A DNA stretch of 64,000 bases from Candidatus Leptofilum gracile (GTDB lineage Bacteria > Chloroflexota > Anaerolineae > Promineifilales > Promineifilaceae), in NCBI GenBank assembly GCA_016713825.1, contig JADJOJ010000006.1, positions 62,001 to 126,000 on the forward strand, given 5' to 3'. The first letter of the stretch is position 1, and every line of letters begins with the position of its first letter. The notes beneath the pieces are model-generated. The model was not told the DNA's origin and did not search any database. It worked only from the letters and a program-made list of their open reading frames with translations. Both the position numbers and the translations under genes were made by a program. This document shows, in pieces, positions 1 to 7,567 of the stretch.

Positions 1-1190
1 GTTTGGCTGGTGCCGTCGGCCAGGCTGCGGGTGCAGACGCGGGCCGGGGCACTGAGATCGCCCCACAAGTAGGCGATGGTTTGCTGGGCATCGTCCAGGC
101 TAAAGCTGCCCACCAGCCCGGGGTCGTCGATGAGGCGCTGGTAGCCGGGGTTGGCGGGGTCGGTGCTGAAGGCGAGCAGGGGTTGGTTCCCTTTTTCGGT
201 GGCCTGGATGGTGATGGTACGGCCGTCTTTCGACCAGGTCGGCAAGGTTTGGGGCGTGCCGCTGCCCACGTCGGCCAGGGTAACAATGGAAAGGTGCAGG
301 TCTGTATCGCCAGATAGATTGCGGGGTTCGCCGCCGTGAATGGGCACAATGTAGAGGCAATCGTTTTGGTACCAATGCCCTTTGCGCCTGCGCCCCATGT
401 ACGCGATCCAGCTGCCATCGGGGGAGATGGTGTGGCTGTTTTTGCGCCCTTCTTGGGAAGAAATTAGTTTCATCTCGCCGCCAGTTGCCGGGATGCGGTA
501 CAGCTCGGTTTGGTCCCAGTTGAGGTCTGGCTGGGGGTCGCGGTTGGAGATGAAGATGAGGGAACGGCCGTCTGGCGTCCATTGGGGCTGCGTTTCGCTA
601 AACTTGTCGCCGTCGGTGAGCTGGGTGGCTGCGCCGCTGGCGGCGTCGATGGTCCAGATATGCCACTTTTCTTCTGGAGTGTAGCCGCCGCCGTCGAATT
701 TGTAGTCGAGCGTGGTGATGTGGCGGCTGACGATGCCCAGCTTTTTCTTTTGCTCATCTTTGTCGCGCTCGATGGCGGCGGGGTCTTTTTTGCGGAACTG
801 GGTGGCAAATTGGGTGCCGTCTGGCGACCAGACAAAACCGGCAAAGCTGCCTTCCATCTTGGTAACGGGGCGGGCTTCACCGCCGTCGATGGGGATGATG
901 TAGATTTGGGCCTGTTTTTCATCTTTGCGGTTGGAGAGGAAGGCGAGGGAACGGCCGTCTGGCGACCAGCGGGGGTGGGTGTCAGAATGATCGCCGTAGG
1001 TGAACTGGCGGGCCGGGCGGCGGCCATCGGTAGGGACAAGCCACAGGTTGGTGAACTTCTTCTCCGTTTTGCGGTCTACGCGGGTAAGGCCAAAGATGAT
1101 GTGGCGGCCATCGGGGGAAATTTGCGGGTCAGAGACGAGTTCGAGTTTGTATAAATCATCGGCGGTAATCGGCCGTTTTTCTAGGGACAT
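1..1190 (-). CDS. S9-family peptidase (acylaminoacyl/dipeptidyl peptidase type), N-terminal part, cut by window edge
   Basis: The reading frame starts with MSLEKRPITADDLYKLELVS and stays open to the window edge, giving about 396 residues with no stop. It carries repeated propeller strands with the TolB-like signature SPDGR/SPDGT/TPDGRS (for example SPDGRH, SPDGRSL, TPDGRSL, SPDGSW). This is the beta-propeller that precedes the catalytic alpha/beta hydrolase domain in S9 peptidases. The Ser-Asp-His catalytic domain would lie outside the window, so activity cannot be checked. The start is fixed by GGAGG about five bases upstream of ATG. Such enzymes release N-acylated residues or dipeptides from oligopeptides. 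A stand-alone TolB-like propeller is a less likely alternative. Several DGR triplets are encoded by the ACGGCCGT octamer. Confidence 0.85.
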   Translation of the reverse strand, partial: MSLEKRPITADDLYKLELVSDPQISPDGRHIIFGLTRVDRKTEKKFTNLWLVPTDGRRPARQFTYGDHSDTHPRWSPDGRSLAFLSNRKDEKQAQIYIIPIDGGEARPVTKMEGSFAGFVWSPDGTQFATQFRKKDPAAIERDKDEQKKKLGIVSRHITTLDYKFDGGGYTPEEKWHIWTIDAASGAATQLTDGDKFSETQPQWTPDGRSLIFISNRDPQPDLNWDQTELYRIPATGGEMKLISSQEGRKNSHTISPDGSWIAYMGRRRKGHWYQNDCLYIVPIHGGEPRNLSGDTDLHLSIVTLADVGSGTPQTLPTWSKDGRTITIQATEKGNQPLLAFSTDPANPGYQRLIDDPGLVGSFSLDDAQQTIAYLWGDLSAPARVCTRSLADGTSQ

Positions 1191-1331
1191 GATACCTCCA
1201 AAATAGTGGGTGGTACGGTTTAGTGGTCAGCAATCAATGGTTACTGGCCACCGATTACTGGTTACTGTTTATAGATTACTGAATGGTGGAATGATAGCGC
1301 GGCAACGGCCGTACTGCCAGCGCAAAGGGGG

Positions 1332-2948
1332 TTATTCGGGGGGAATTTGGTATGCAGGCAGGATAAAACTAAAGGTGCTGCCCTGCCCCGGCTTGCTTTC
1401 AGCGTCTACCTCGCCGCTCAGCTTTTCCATAATGCGGCGCACAATGGAAAGGCCAAGCCCATGCCCGGTGACGCGCACCTGGTTTAGCTGCGTGAACGGG
1501 GTAAACAGCAAGTGAAGCTTTTCTGGGTCAACCCCGTTGCCATTGTCTTGTACCCAGAATTTGATACGGCCGTCTGGCAAAATCGTGCTCCCCAGCTCAA
1601 TTTGGGGCGGTTTGCCGCCGTACTTCAGGGCATTGCCAATGTAATTTTCCCACACTTCCTCAATCCAGGGCGCGTAGCCGCTGGCCACTGGCCACGATTC
1701 TGGCAAGATGAGCCGCACGTTATACTGCTGCAAGGTAAACCGCAGCCGGTCTAGCGCCCCCAGCACAATTTGGGCCATATCCAACGGGTGGGTTTCAACG
1801 TCTCGCTTGCGTACGCTGGAAAGCACCAACATTTCCTGGATGATATTGCTCATGCGGTGGGCGTTTTGGCCTAGTAAATCCAGGGCGCGATCCTGCTCTT
1901 CTAGCGAAATTTCTTTGCCTGTGGTGCGCAGCAAATCGGCAAAACCCACCACCAGCGCCAGCGGATTTTGCAGGTCGTGGGCAACGGTATGATCAAACGC
2001 TTCCAGCTCGGCATTTTGCGCCTTTAAATCTTCCATTTTGGTGCGCAGGGTTTGGATGAGTTGGGCGTTGTCTATGGCGATGGCGGCAGAGGCGGCCAGC
2101 ATTTGGGCATAGGTAAGGTCTTGCGATTGGAAACGGCCGTCTCGCTTGTTTACCACTTCCAAAACACCCAGCACCCGGTTGCGCAGGTGAATGGGCACGG
2201 CGAGGATGGAGGTGGTGATAAAGCCGCTGTTGTTGTCGATGCGGGGGTAGAAACGGCCGTCGGCCGCCGGATTTGACACAATCGTCCCCTCATTTTTTTG
2301 GGCCACCCAGCCCACCACGCCATTGCCAGAATTCACCGTCAGCCCCAACAGCTTTTGTTCGGTGCCAGGGTGAAAAGCCGCGCGGCAGACCAACCTTTCT
2401 TGGTGTTCATCTTCCCACAGCCAAACCGAACTACCCGTGGCGCTAATAATTTGCACCGTTACTTGCAACAGCCGCTCCAGCACCTCATCAATATCCAGCG
2501 TGGCCGTAAGCACCTGGCTGGCCCGATTGAGCAGCAGCAGTTCACGGTTGTGGCGCGTTAGCAAAACCAGGTTTTTATCCTGATCCTGGGGCCGTGATGA
2601 ACTAAATACGGGGATGATGGTGAGCAGCAGCCGATTATCCAGCTCGGGGAACCGCTCTAGCTGTAGGTCGAAAATCTGGTCGGGGTAGGGGTTTTGGGCA
2701 AAGCGTGCGTGTTGGTAAGTGAAAAAATTATCGGAGAATTCCATCTGCTCCAATAAATAGTCGCGCTGGGCAGCAAGATGGGGAAATAGCGTGAAAAGGT
2801 TCGTCCCCACAAGCGTTCCTGGCTTCAGGCAAGACCACTTTTGCAGTTCTGGCGAGTAGCTCAAGATATTTAACGCTGTGTCTAACGTTGCGTGGGCGAT
2901 AATTCGTTTGTTATGCGCGATGGCGGCGCGTCCAATTTCCCGGTACAT
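1332..2948 (-). CDS. GAF-domain sensor histidine kinase, 538 aa
   Basis: This is a soluble-looking kinase with no obvious membrane segment. The N-terminal ~130 residues look PAS-like. A GAF domain follows at about residues 155-310 (LNRASQVLTATLDIDEVLERL onward). After a coiled linker comes the HisKA dimerisation domain with the phospho-acceptor His in FDHTVAHDLQNPLALVVGF. The HATPase_c domain has the N box (ENYIGNALKYGG), the G1 box (VQDNGNGVD) and the G2 box (GHGLGLSIVRRIME). No response regulator lies next to it, so the partner is unknown. The start codon has only a weak AAGG upstream. GAF ligand specificity cannot be read from the sequence. Confidence 0.9.
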   Translation of the reverse strand: MYREIGRAAIAHNKRIIAHATLDTALNILSYSPELQKWSCLKPGTLVGTNLFTLFPHLAAQRDYLLEQMEFSDNFFTYQHARFAQNPYPDQIFDLQLERFPELDNRLLLTIIPVFSSSRPQDQDKNLVLLTRHNRELLLLNRASQVLTATLDIDEVLERLLQVTVQIISATGSSVWLWEDEHQERLVCRAAFHPGTEQKLLGLTVNSGNGVVGWVAQKNEGTIVSNPAADGRFYPRIDNNSGFITTSILAVPIHLRNRVLGVLEVVNKRDGRFQSQDLTYAQMLAASAAIAIDNAQLIQTLRTKMEDLKAQNAELEAFDHTVAHDLQNPLALVVGFADLLRTTGKEISLEEQDRALDLLGQNAHRMSNIIQEMLVLSSVRKRDVETHPLDMAQIVLGALDRLRFTLQQYNVRLILPESWPVASGYAPWIEEVWENYIGNALKYGGKPPQIELGSTILPDGRIKFWVQDNGNGVDPEKLHLLFTPFTQLNQVRVTGHGLGLSIVRRIMEKLSGEVDAESKPGQGSTFSFILPAYQIPPE

Positions 2949-3203
2949 GCCAATGCCTTTTGCTGACGCTGTTCCGAAAGTGATTTATCAAGAAATGAAT
3001 TTCCTGTTTTGGATGGCTGAGTTGAAAAGCGTACCGTCTGCAAGTTCACGATCTGACGTGGCCACGGAAGCCACAAACCTGGTGAGCAACAGGTAAACGC
3101 AGGGCAAGTTGTTGTTTCGCACGCTTTACAGAGACCACTGATTTAACATGGTAGCATGTTTTGAAGGTAATGTAAGTGGTAATTTAGTTTAAAAAATGGT
3201 TCT

Positions 3204-4130
3204 TTATAACCATTGCGCTGTGTCCAGGTCCCACACTCTGATCACTTTATCTTTGTCGCCGAGGGTCGCCAGGGTGGGCTGGCTGGGGTGGAAAGCAAGG
3301 CCAGAGAAGGCGAATTTGGAGTGTGGCTCTTCCAGGATGGCCACGGTTTCCCAGTCGCTGGTGCGCCAGAGGCGAACGGTGTCATCGGCAGATTTGCTGG
3401 CCAGCAGTTGGCCGTCGGCAGAGAAGGAAACGGCCGTAATCGGCTTTTTGTGCAGGGTTAAAACAGTAAGCAAGGCACCATCAATTTGCCAGAGGCGTAC
3501 GTCGCTATCGTGAGAGGCAGAGGCGATGAACTGGCCGTCTGGGGAGAGGGCTAAATCTAGAACTTCGCCGCGATGCCCGGCAAGGGTTTGCTTGGTTTGG
3601 CCACTGGCCAAATCCCACAGCCGAATACGGCTGTCGGCTGCGCCAGAAATAACCGTTTGTCCATCTGGGGTAACAACCAGGCAGCCGATGCGCCCTTTGT
3701 GACCTGTCAGCACTTTTTCTGCGGTATCCGTTTCCAGGTTCCAGACGCGGATCGTCTCGTCGTAGGCACCAGAGAGGGCATAACGGCCGTCTGGGGTGGC
3801 GGCCACCGCGTAGATGTAATCTGAGTGGCCGCGCAGGGTGCGCGAGCGCACCTCGCCGGAGGTGTCCCAAATTTTAAGGGAATTTTTAGAAGCAGAGATG
3901 GCAAAACGGCCGTCGGCTGTCATGACGACGGTAAAAACGGAACCGCTGTAGCCATGCAGTTCGCGCATTTCCTGGCCTGTTTCGGTGTCCCAAATGCGTA
4001 CAGATTGATCGTAGGAAGCAGACGCCAACAGCGTGCCGTTTGGTGACCAGGCCAGGCGGGTAATGGCCCGATTATTCGCCTTGAGCGTATGCCGAAGCGT
4101 GAACCCATTTGGGCATGCTTGGGTTTTCAT
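3204..4130 (-). CDS. WD40 repeat protein, seven-bladed propeller, 308 aa
   Basis: The protein consists almost entirely of seven WD40 repeats of about 42 residues. Each ends in a W-D-like dipeptide (VRIWDTE, LKIWDTS, IRVWNLE, IRLWDLA, VRLWQID, VRLWRTS, IRVWDLD). GH dipeptides occur near the start of blades 3-5. Seven blades close a complete propeller, so the protein is a stand-alone scaffold rather than a fragment. The start at MKTQACPNGF is preferred over a start 14 codons upstream because AGGAGT lies five bases before it. No enzymatic domain is present. Its partner cannot be told from context; the nearest upstream gene on the same strand is the DUF92 membrane protein, about 55 bases away. 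Confidence 0.9.
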   Translation of the reverse strand: MKTQACPNGFTLRHTLKANNRAITRLAWSPNGTLLASASYDQSVRIWDTETGQEMRELHGYSGSVFTVVMTADGRFAISASKNSLKIWDTSGEVRSRTLRGHSDYIYAVAATPDGRYALSGAYDETIRVWNLETDTAEKVLTGHKGRIGCLVVTPDGQTVISGAADSRIRLWDLASGQTKQTLAGHRGEVLDLALSPDGQFIASASHDSDVRLWQIDGALLTVLTLHKKPITAVSFSADGQLLASKSADDTVRLWRTSDWETVAILEEPHSKFAFSGLAFHPSQPTLATLGDKDKVIRVWDLDTAQWL

Positions 4131-4184
4131 TGTTACTCCTGTGTGCGATGCGTGATTTGAACGTCGTCCCATGCAAGTCGGTTG

Positions 4185-4985
4185 TCAGGTTACGATTAAC
4201 GTGTATACCAATACGGCCGTAACTCCCCCCAGAACCGAAGACAGAAAGTTTACAATATCATTATTCATCCAGCGCCACCCGCGCAAGGGTCGGGTTGGCT
4301 GGCCGCAATGAATTTTCTTCTCTGTCTCTTTGCCACAAATATCGCAATAATAAATTTGCTGCACCGTGGCACCTAAAAAGCTATCACTTAGCGAGCCAGC
4401 CAGCCCCCCAATGCCGCCGATAACGGTAAGCGCCACCAGGTTGTTTTGCCCCAGCAGCCCGGCCGTTAGCCCAATAAGCAAGCCACCTGTGAAGGAAACG
4501 GCCGTGCCAAACGCCGAAATGCCGCCAGAGGTGCCCACCGGCACCACCCGCCCCGTGGTGATTAGCCGAGGCGGTCGTTTGCTCAGGGTGCCTAATTCAG
4601 TTGCCCAGGTATCGGCCGTTACCGTGGCCATCGTCCCTAAAAAAAGGGGCAACCACAAGGGAGAAGGAAATAGGCCATGCAGTAAAGCCACAACAGCACC
4701 TGCCCCACCATTTGCCAACACCTGCCCCCAATCGCGCCGGTGCCCTTTGTCAAACTTCTCTTCAGCGACGGCCTGCTTTTCCCTCTCCTTGTAATGAGAC
4801 AACAAGCTGGAACTGATGAAAAAAAGCGCCAGCAATACGCCCCAAACCCAGCCGCCAAAACCAAAGATAACGGTGCCAACCAGCAGCGCCGTGACCGCTC
4901 CCGAAAGGGCCAAAGAACCACGCCAGTAAGCTAAAGCGGCTATCAAGCCGCTAAGGAGGAATGCAAGAACAAGTTGGTTGACCAT
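4185..4985 (-). CDS. DUF92 / TIGR00297 family integral membrane protein, 266 aa
   Basis: The protein is very hydrophobic with about six membrane segments, starting MVNQLVLAFLLSGLIAALAY. It has the DUF92 hallmarks TVTADTWATELG, a PVGTSGGISAFGT loop and GSLSDSFLGATVQ. A small Cys cluster (YYCDICGKETEKKIHCG) precedes the last membrane segments, as in many family members. The plant homologue VTE6 is a phytyl-phosphate kinase, and archaeal and bacterial members are thought to act on prenyl phosphates. The substrate here is inferred only from the family. The full length is typical of the family. A downstream WD40 gene on the same strand may be co-transcribed. Confidence 0.85.
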   Translation of the reverse strand: MVNQLVLAFLLSGLIAALAYWRGSLALSGAVTALLVGTVIFGFGGWVWGVLLALFFISSSLLSHYKEREKQAVAEEKFDKGHRRDWGQVLANGGAGAVVALLHGLFPSPLWLPLFLGTMATVTADTWATELGTLSKRPPRLITTGRVVPVGTSGGISAFGTAVSFTGGLLIGLTAGLLGQNNLVALTVIGGIGGLAGSLSDSFLGATVQQIYYCDICGKETEKKIHCGQPTRPLRGWRWMNNDIVNFLSSVLGGVTAVLVYTLIVT

Positions 4986-5415
4986 GGACGTTCCAAATCA
5001 GTTAGATTAGTTTACCAAAGGCGTTCCCGATTGGGTAGAGTAGAAAATAGCGCGATGGCGGCAGTGCCGACCGCTGGTTTTGAGCAAAAGATAATCTCTC
5101 TGTGAGTTAAAAGTCATGATCTCCCGTTCCCGTCGGATCAAACTGTTTACCTTCATAAATCAATCCTGTACAATTTACAAGCCCAGGCAAATCTTGGTGC
5201 AACTCTTTACCAAGCGGAATTGCCGTTCAAGAGACTGCTTTGGGGCTAGTAAATAACCAGCGTGTGGCTGTCACCGACTCAAAACAACTTTCCCAATAAA
5301 AGAGATGTTTCTATTTTCTCTAAGCCCCCCTGAACTTTTCCAAGATAGGTGGCCGTCCAACTCACCCTGCTGGCAAAATCCCTAAACCCACTTTACCAAT
5401 GGAGTATGCCTCATC
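4986..5415. other. Gene-free divergent region upstream of gdhA
   Basis: This 430-base segment separates the minus-strand DUF92 gene from plus-strand gdhA. No convincing small gene is visible. It is more AT-rich than the surroundings and holds the candidate gdhA promoter described separately, leaving a leader of about 240 bases. No recognisable riboswitch or terminator was seen in that leader. Confidence 0.5.
5146..5174 (+). promoter_or_regulatory. Candidate sigma-70-type promoter for gdhA
   Basis: TTTACC (5146-5151) and TACAAT (5169-5174) are separated by 17 bases. They match the -35 consensus at 4 of 6 positions and the -10 at 5 of 6. The predicted transcription start near 5181 gives a leader of about 235 bases. 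This is sequence inspection only. Confidence 0.4.
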
Positions 5416-6666
5416 ATGAAAGAAAATCTGAACCCTTTTGCAATTGCACAAGCACAGTTTGATGAAGCCGCTGAAGTGCTTCAACTAGATCACGATATGC
5501 GTGCATTCTTGCGTGAACCAATGCGCGAATTCCACTTTACCATTCCTGTTCGTATGGACGATGGCACCACCCGAACCTTTCAGGGGTTCCGTGTGCAGTA
5601 CAACGACGCCCGTGGCCCAGCCAAAGGCGGCATACGCTTTCACCCGGATGAAACGATCGACACCGTGCGGGCGTTGGCAGCATGGATGACCTGGAAGACG
5701 GCCGTATCCGACATCCCCCTCGGTGGCGGCAAAGGTGGCGTTATTTGTAACCCACGCGAAATGTCCCAAGAAGAGCTAGAGCGGCTTAGCCGTGGTTACA
5801 TGCGCAACATCGCCCGCTATGTGGGCCTTACCCAAGACGTGCCCGCCCCAGACGTCAACACCAACCCCCGCATTATGGCCTGGATGTTAGACGAATACGA
5901 AACCATCAACGGCAAGCGCGAGCCTGGCGTCATCACCGGCAAGCCGCTGGAATTGGGTGGCTCCGCTGGTCGCACCCCGGCAACGGCAATGGGGGGCCTG
6001 TTTACCATCCGGGAAGCCGCTAAACTAAAAGGGATGAACCTAAACGGGGCAACCGCCGCCATACAAGGCTTTGGCAATGTGGGTTCCTTTACCCACAGCC
6101 TGGGCCAAAAACAGTTTGGCCTCAAAATTGTGGCCATCAGCGATGAGTTCGGCGGCATCTACAATGCCAACGGGATCGACTTTGACGTTGCCGCAGCCCA
6201 CCAGCGCCAAACCGGCAAGTTGATGAATTGCCCCGGTACCGAGAACATCACCAATCAGGAACTGCTGGAACTGGAAGTCGATATTTTGATTCCGGCCGCC
6301 ATCGAAAACCAGCTCACCAGCCAAAATGCAGGCAACGTAAAAGCCAAAATCGTGGCGGAACTGGCCAACGGCCCCACCACCCCCGAAGCCGACAACATCC
6401 TCAACGATAAGGGCATTTACATCATCCCAGACTTTTTGTGCAATGCAGGTGGTGTTATTGTTTCCTACTTTGAGATGGTGCAAAACGGCTATCAATATTA
6501 CTGGGACGAGGCGATGGTGCATGAGCGGCTAGATAAAAAGATTACCACCGCGTTCCATGCCGTGAACCAGATGTCTGAAGCGAAGCAGGTAGACACCCGC
6601 GTGGCGGCCTATCTGGTGGCTGTGAATCGTGTGGCTGAAGCGGTGCGGCTGCGCGGCTGGGTCTAA
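5416..6666 (+). CDS. gdhA: Glutamate dehydrogenase (Glu/Leu/Phe/Val dehydrogenase family), 416 aa
   Basis: The enzyme oxidatively deaminates glutamate to 2-oxoglutarate and ammonia with NAD(P). It links nitrogen and carbon metabolism in the cytoplasm. The glycine-rich catalytic loop PLGGGKGGVICNP carries the catalytic Lys. PAPDVNTNPRIMAW and the Rossmann motif AIQGFGNVGSF (dinucleotide-binding domain) are present. The acidic stretch after the Rossmann loop (VAISDEFGGIYN) fits NAD preference, but this is inference. The length is typical of the hexameric short form. A TGGAGT ribosome site precedes the ATG. The next genes are the glycine cleavage genes, so the area is devoted to amino-acid nitrogen turnover. 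Confidence 0.95.
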   Translation: MKENLNPFAIAQAQFDEAAEVLQLDHDMRAFLREPMREFHFTIPVRMDDGTTRTFQGFRVQYNDARGPAKGGIRFHPDETIDTVRALAAWMTWKTAVSDIPLGGGKGGVICNPREMSQEELERLSRGYMRNIARYVGLTQDVPAPDVNTNPRIMAWMLDEYETINGKREPGVITGKPLELGGSAGRTPATAMGGLFTIREAAKLKGMNLNGATAAIQGFGNVGSFTHSLGQKQFGLKIVAISDEFGGIYNANGIDFDVAAAHQRQTGKLMNCPGTENITNQELLELEVDILIPAAIENQLTSQNAGNVKAKIVAELANGPTTPEADNILNDKGIYIIPDFLCNAGGVIVSYFEMVQNGYQYYWDEAMVHERLDKKITTAFHAVNQMSEAKQVDTRVAAYLVAVNRVAEAVRLRGWV

Positions 6667-6676
6667 ATTTTGTTAC

Positions 6677-6705
6677 TTGCACATTGTGGGGGCAAACTTT
6701 ACAAT
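6677..6705 (+). promoter_or_regulatory. Candidate promoter of the gcvH-gcvP transcript
   Basis: TTGCAC (6677-6682) and TACAAT (6700-6705) are separated by 17 bases. They lie just after the gdhA stop codon and about 50 bases before the glycine riboswitch. The -10 element is strong and the -35 element is only a half match. Confidence 0.4.
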
Positions 6706-6754
6706 GTTGCCAGAGCAACTTTTAGCAGTAGTGATGTTTGAAAACAATTAAATA

Positions 6755-6965
6755 GAGCAAACGGCCGTTCGGGAGAGAGCACATTTGCCACCGAAGGGGC
6801 AAGCAGAAAATCTCTGTGAAACTCTCAGGTAAAAGGACCGGGCTGCTGGGTTAATCTGGAAAGTGCGCGTGAATTGAGCGAATGCGAAATTGACGCCCAC
6901 ACCGACGGGGCAAGTGGCAAACATACCGTTTGTTGCGAATCTCTCAGGTCTATGACAGAGGACGC
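6755..6965 (+). ncRNA. Tandem glycine riboswitch (gcvT element), two aptamers
   Basis: Two consecutive copies of the glycine aptamer core are visible. The first has CGGGAGAGAGC, GCCACCGAAGGGGCAAGC and AACTCTCAGGTAAAAGGACC. The second has TCTGGAAAGT, CACCGACGGGGCAAG and AATCTCTCAGGTCTATGACA. This order and spacing is the cooperative two-aptamer arrangement known from gcv operons. It lies directly upstream of gcvH and gcvP and is followed by an intrinsic terminator. The expected behaviour is therefore an ON switch: glycine binding prevents termination and induces glycine cleavage. The 5' stem region contains one ACGGCCGT octamer. Confidence 0.93.
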
Positions 6966-6999
6966 TAGCAATTTTCTCGATTGCTACGCGTCCTTTTTT
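6960..6999 (+). terminator. Riboswitch expression-platform terminator
   Basis: GGACGCTAGCAA pairs with TTGCTA plus GCGTCC, with one bulged C. The stem is followed by TTTTTTG (6994-7000). It begins where the second glycine aptamer ends (GACAGAGGACGC), so its 5' arm can compete with the aptamer's closing stem. This is the expected geometry for transcriptional control of gcvH-gcvP. Confidence 0.85.
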
Positions 7000-7082
7000 G
7001 TTGGCTGCCCAATTTAAGAATTGCCACACAGAGCCCTCACAAAATCGCTTCGCTCTCTGTGGCCAAAACCAAGGAGATGAAC

Positions 7083-7472
7083 ATGAGCAAAATTCCCGCA
7101 GATCTGAAATATACCGAAGATGATGAATGGGTTCGCATTGAGGGTGATATCGCTACCGTCGGCATCACCGACCATGCCCAAGACGCCCTCTCCGATATCG
7201 TTTATCTGGAACTGCCCAACGTGGGCGACTTTTTTGGCGTAGGCGAAACGTTTGGCGTGGTGGAATCCGTAAAAGCCGCCGCCGATTTGCTAATGCCCGT
7301 CTCTGGCGATGTGACCGCAATCAATGAAGACCTCATCGATGCCCCCGAAACCGTCAATCAAGACCCCTACGGCGCAGCCTGGATGATCAAAGTGAAATTG
7401 AGCCATCCCTCAGAGCTGGACAACTTGATGGACGCCGCCGCTTACGAAAACTATCTGAGCGAGCGCGAATAA
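7083..7472 (+). CDS. gcvH: Glycine cleavage system H protein, 129 aa
   Basis: GcvH is the lipoyl carrier that shuttles the aminomethyl group from GcvP to GcvT and then presents dihydrolipoyl groups to Lpd. The lipoyl-accepting Lys lies in GVVESVKAAADLLMPVSG, the conserved biotinyl/lipoyl hairpin. TVGITDHAQDALSDIVYLELP is the usual N-terminal half. The start at 7083 is chosen for AAGGAGATGAAC directly before the ATG; an in-frame start 34 codons upstream would fall inside the riboswitch terminator. The gene follows the riboswitch and precedes gcvP by about 95 bases, so both are likely on one glycine-induced transcript. Confidence 0.96.
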   Translation: MSKIPADLKYTEDDEWVRIEGDIATVGITDHAQDALSDIVYLELPNVGDFFGVGETFGVVESVKAAADLLMPVSGDVTAINEDLIDAPETVNQDPYGAAWMIKVKLSHPSELDNLMDAAAYENYLSERE

Positions 7473-7567
7473 ACACCACACACATCATCGCCCAAAAGAG
7501 ATAAAGAGGTGACCACGTTGCCTCTTTGCTCTTTTTGCCCCCTTTTTTGCAGACCAGGAGATACCCC

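Noticed and set aside
2882..3076. Small minus-strand gene upstream of the GAF kinase
   Set aside because: It overlaps the kinase start in another frame and has no ribosome site or family pattern.
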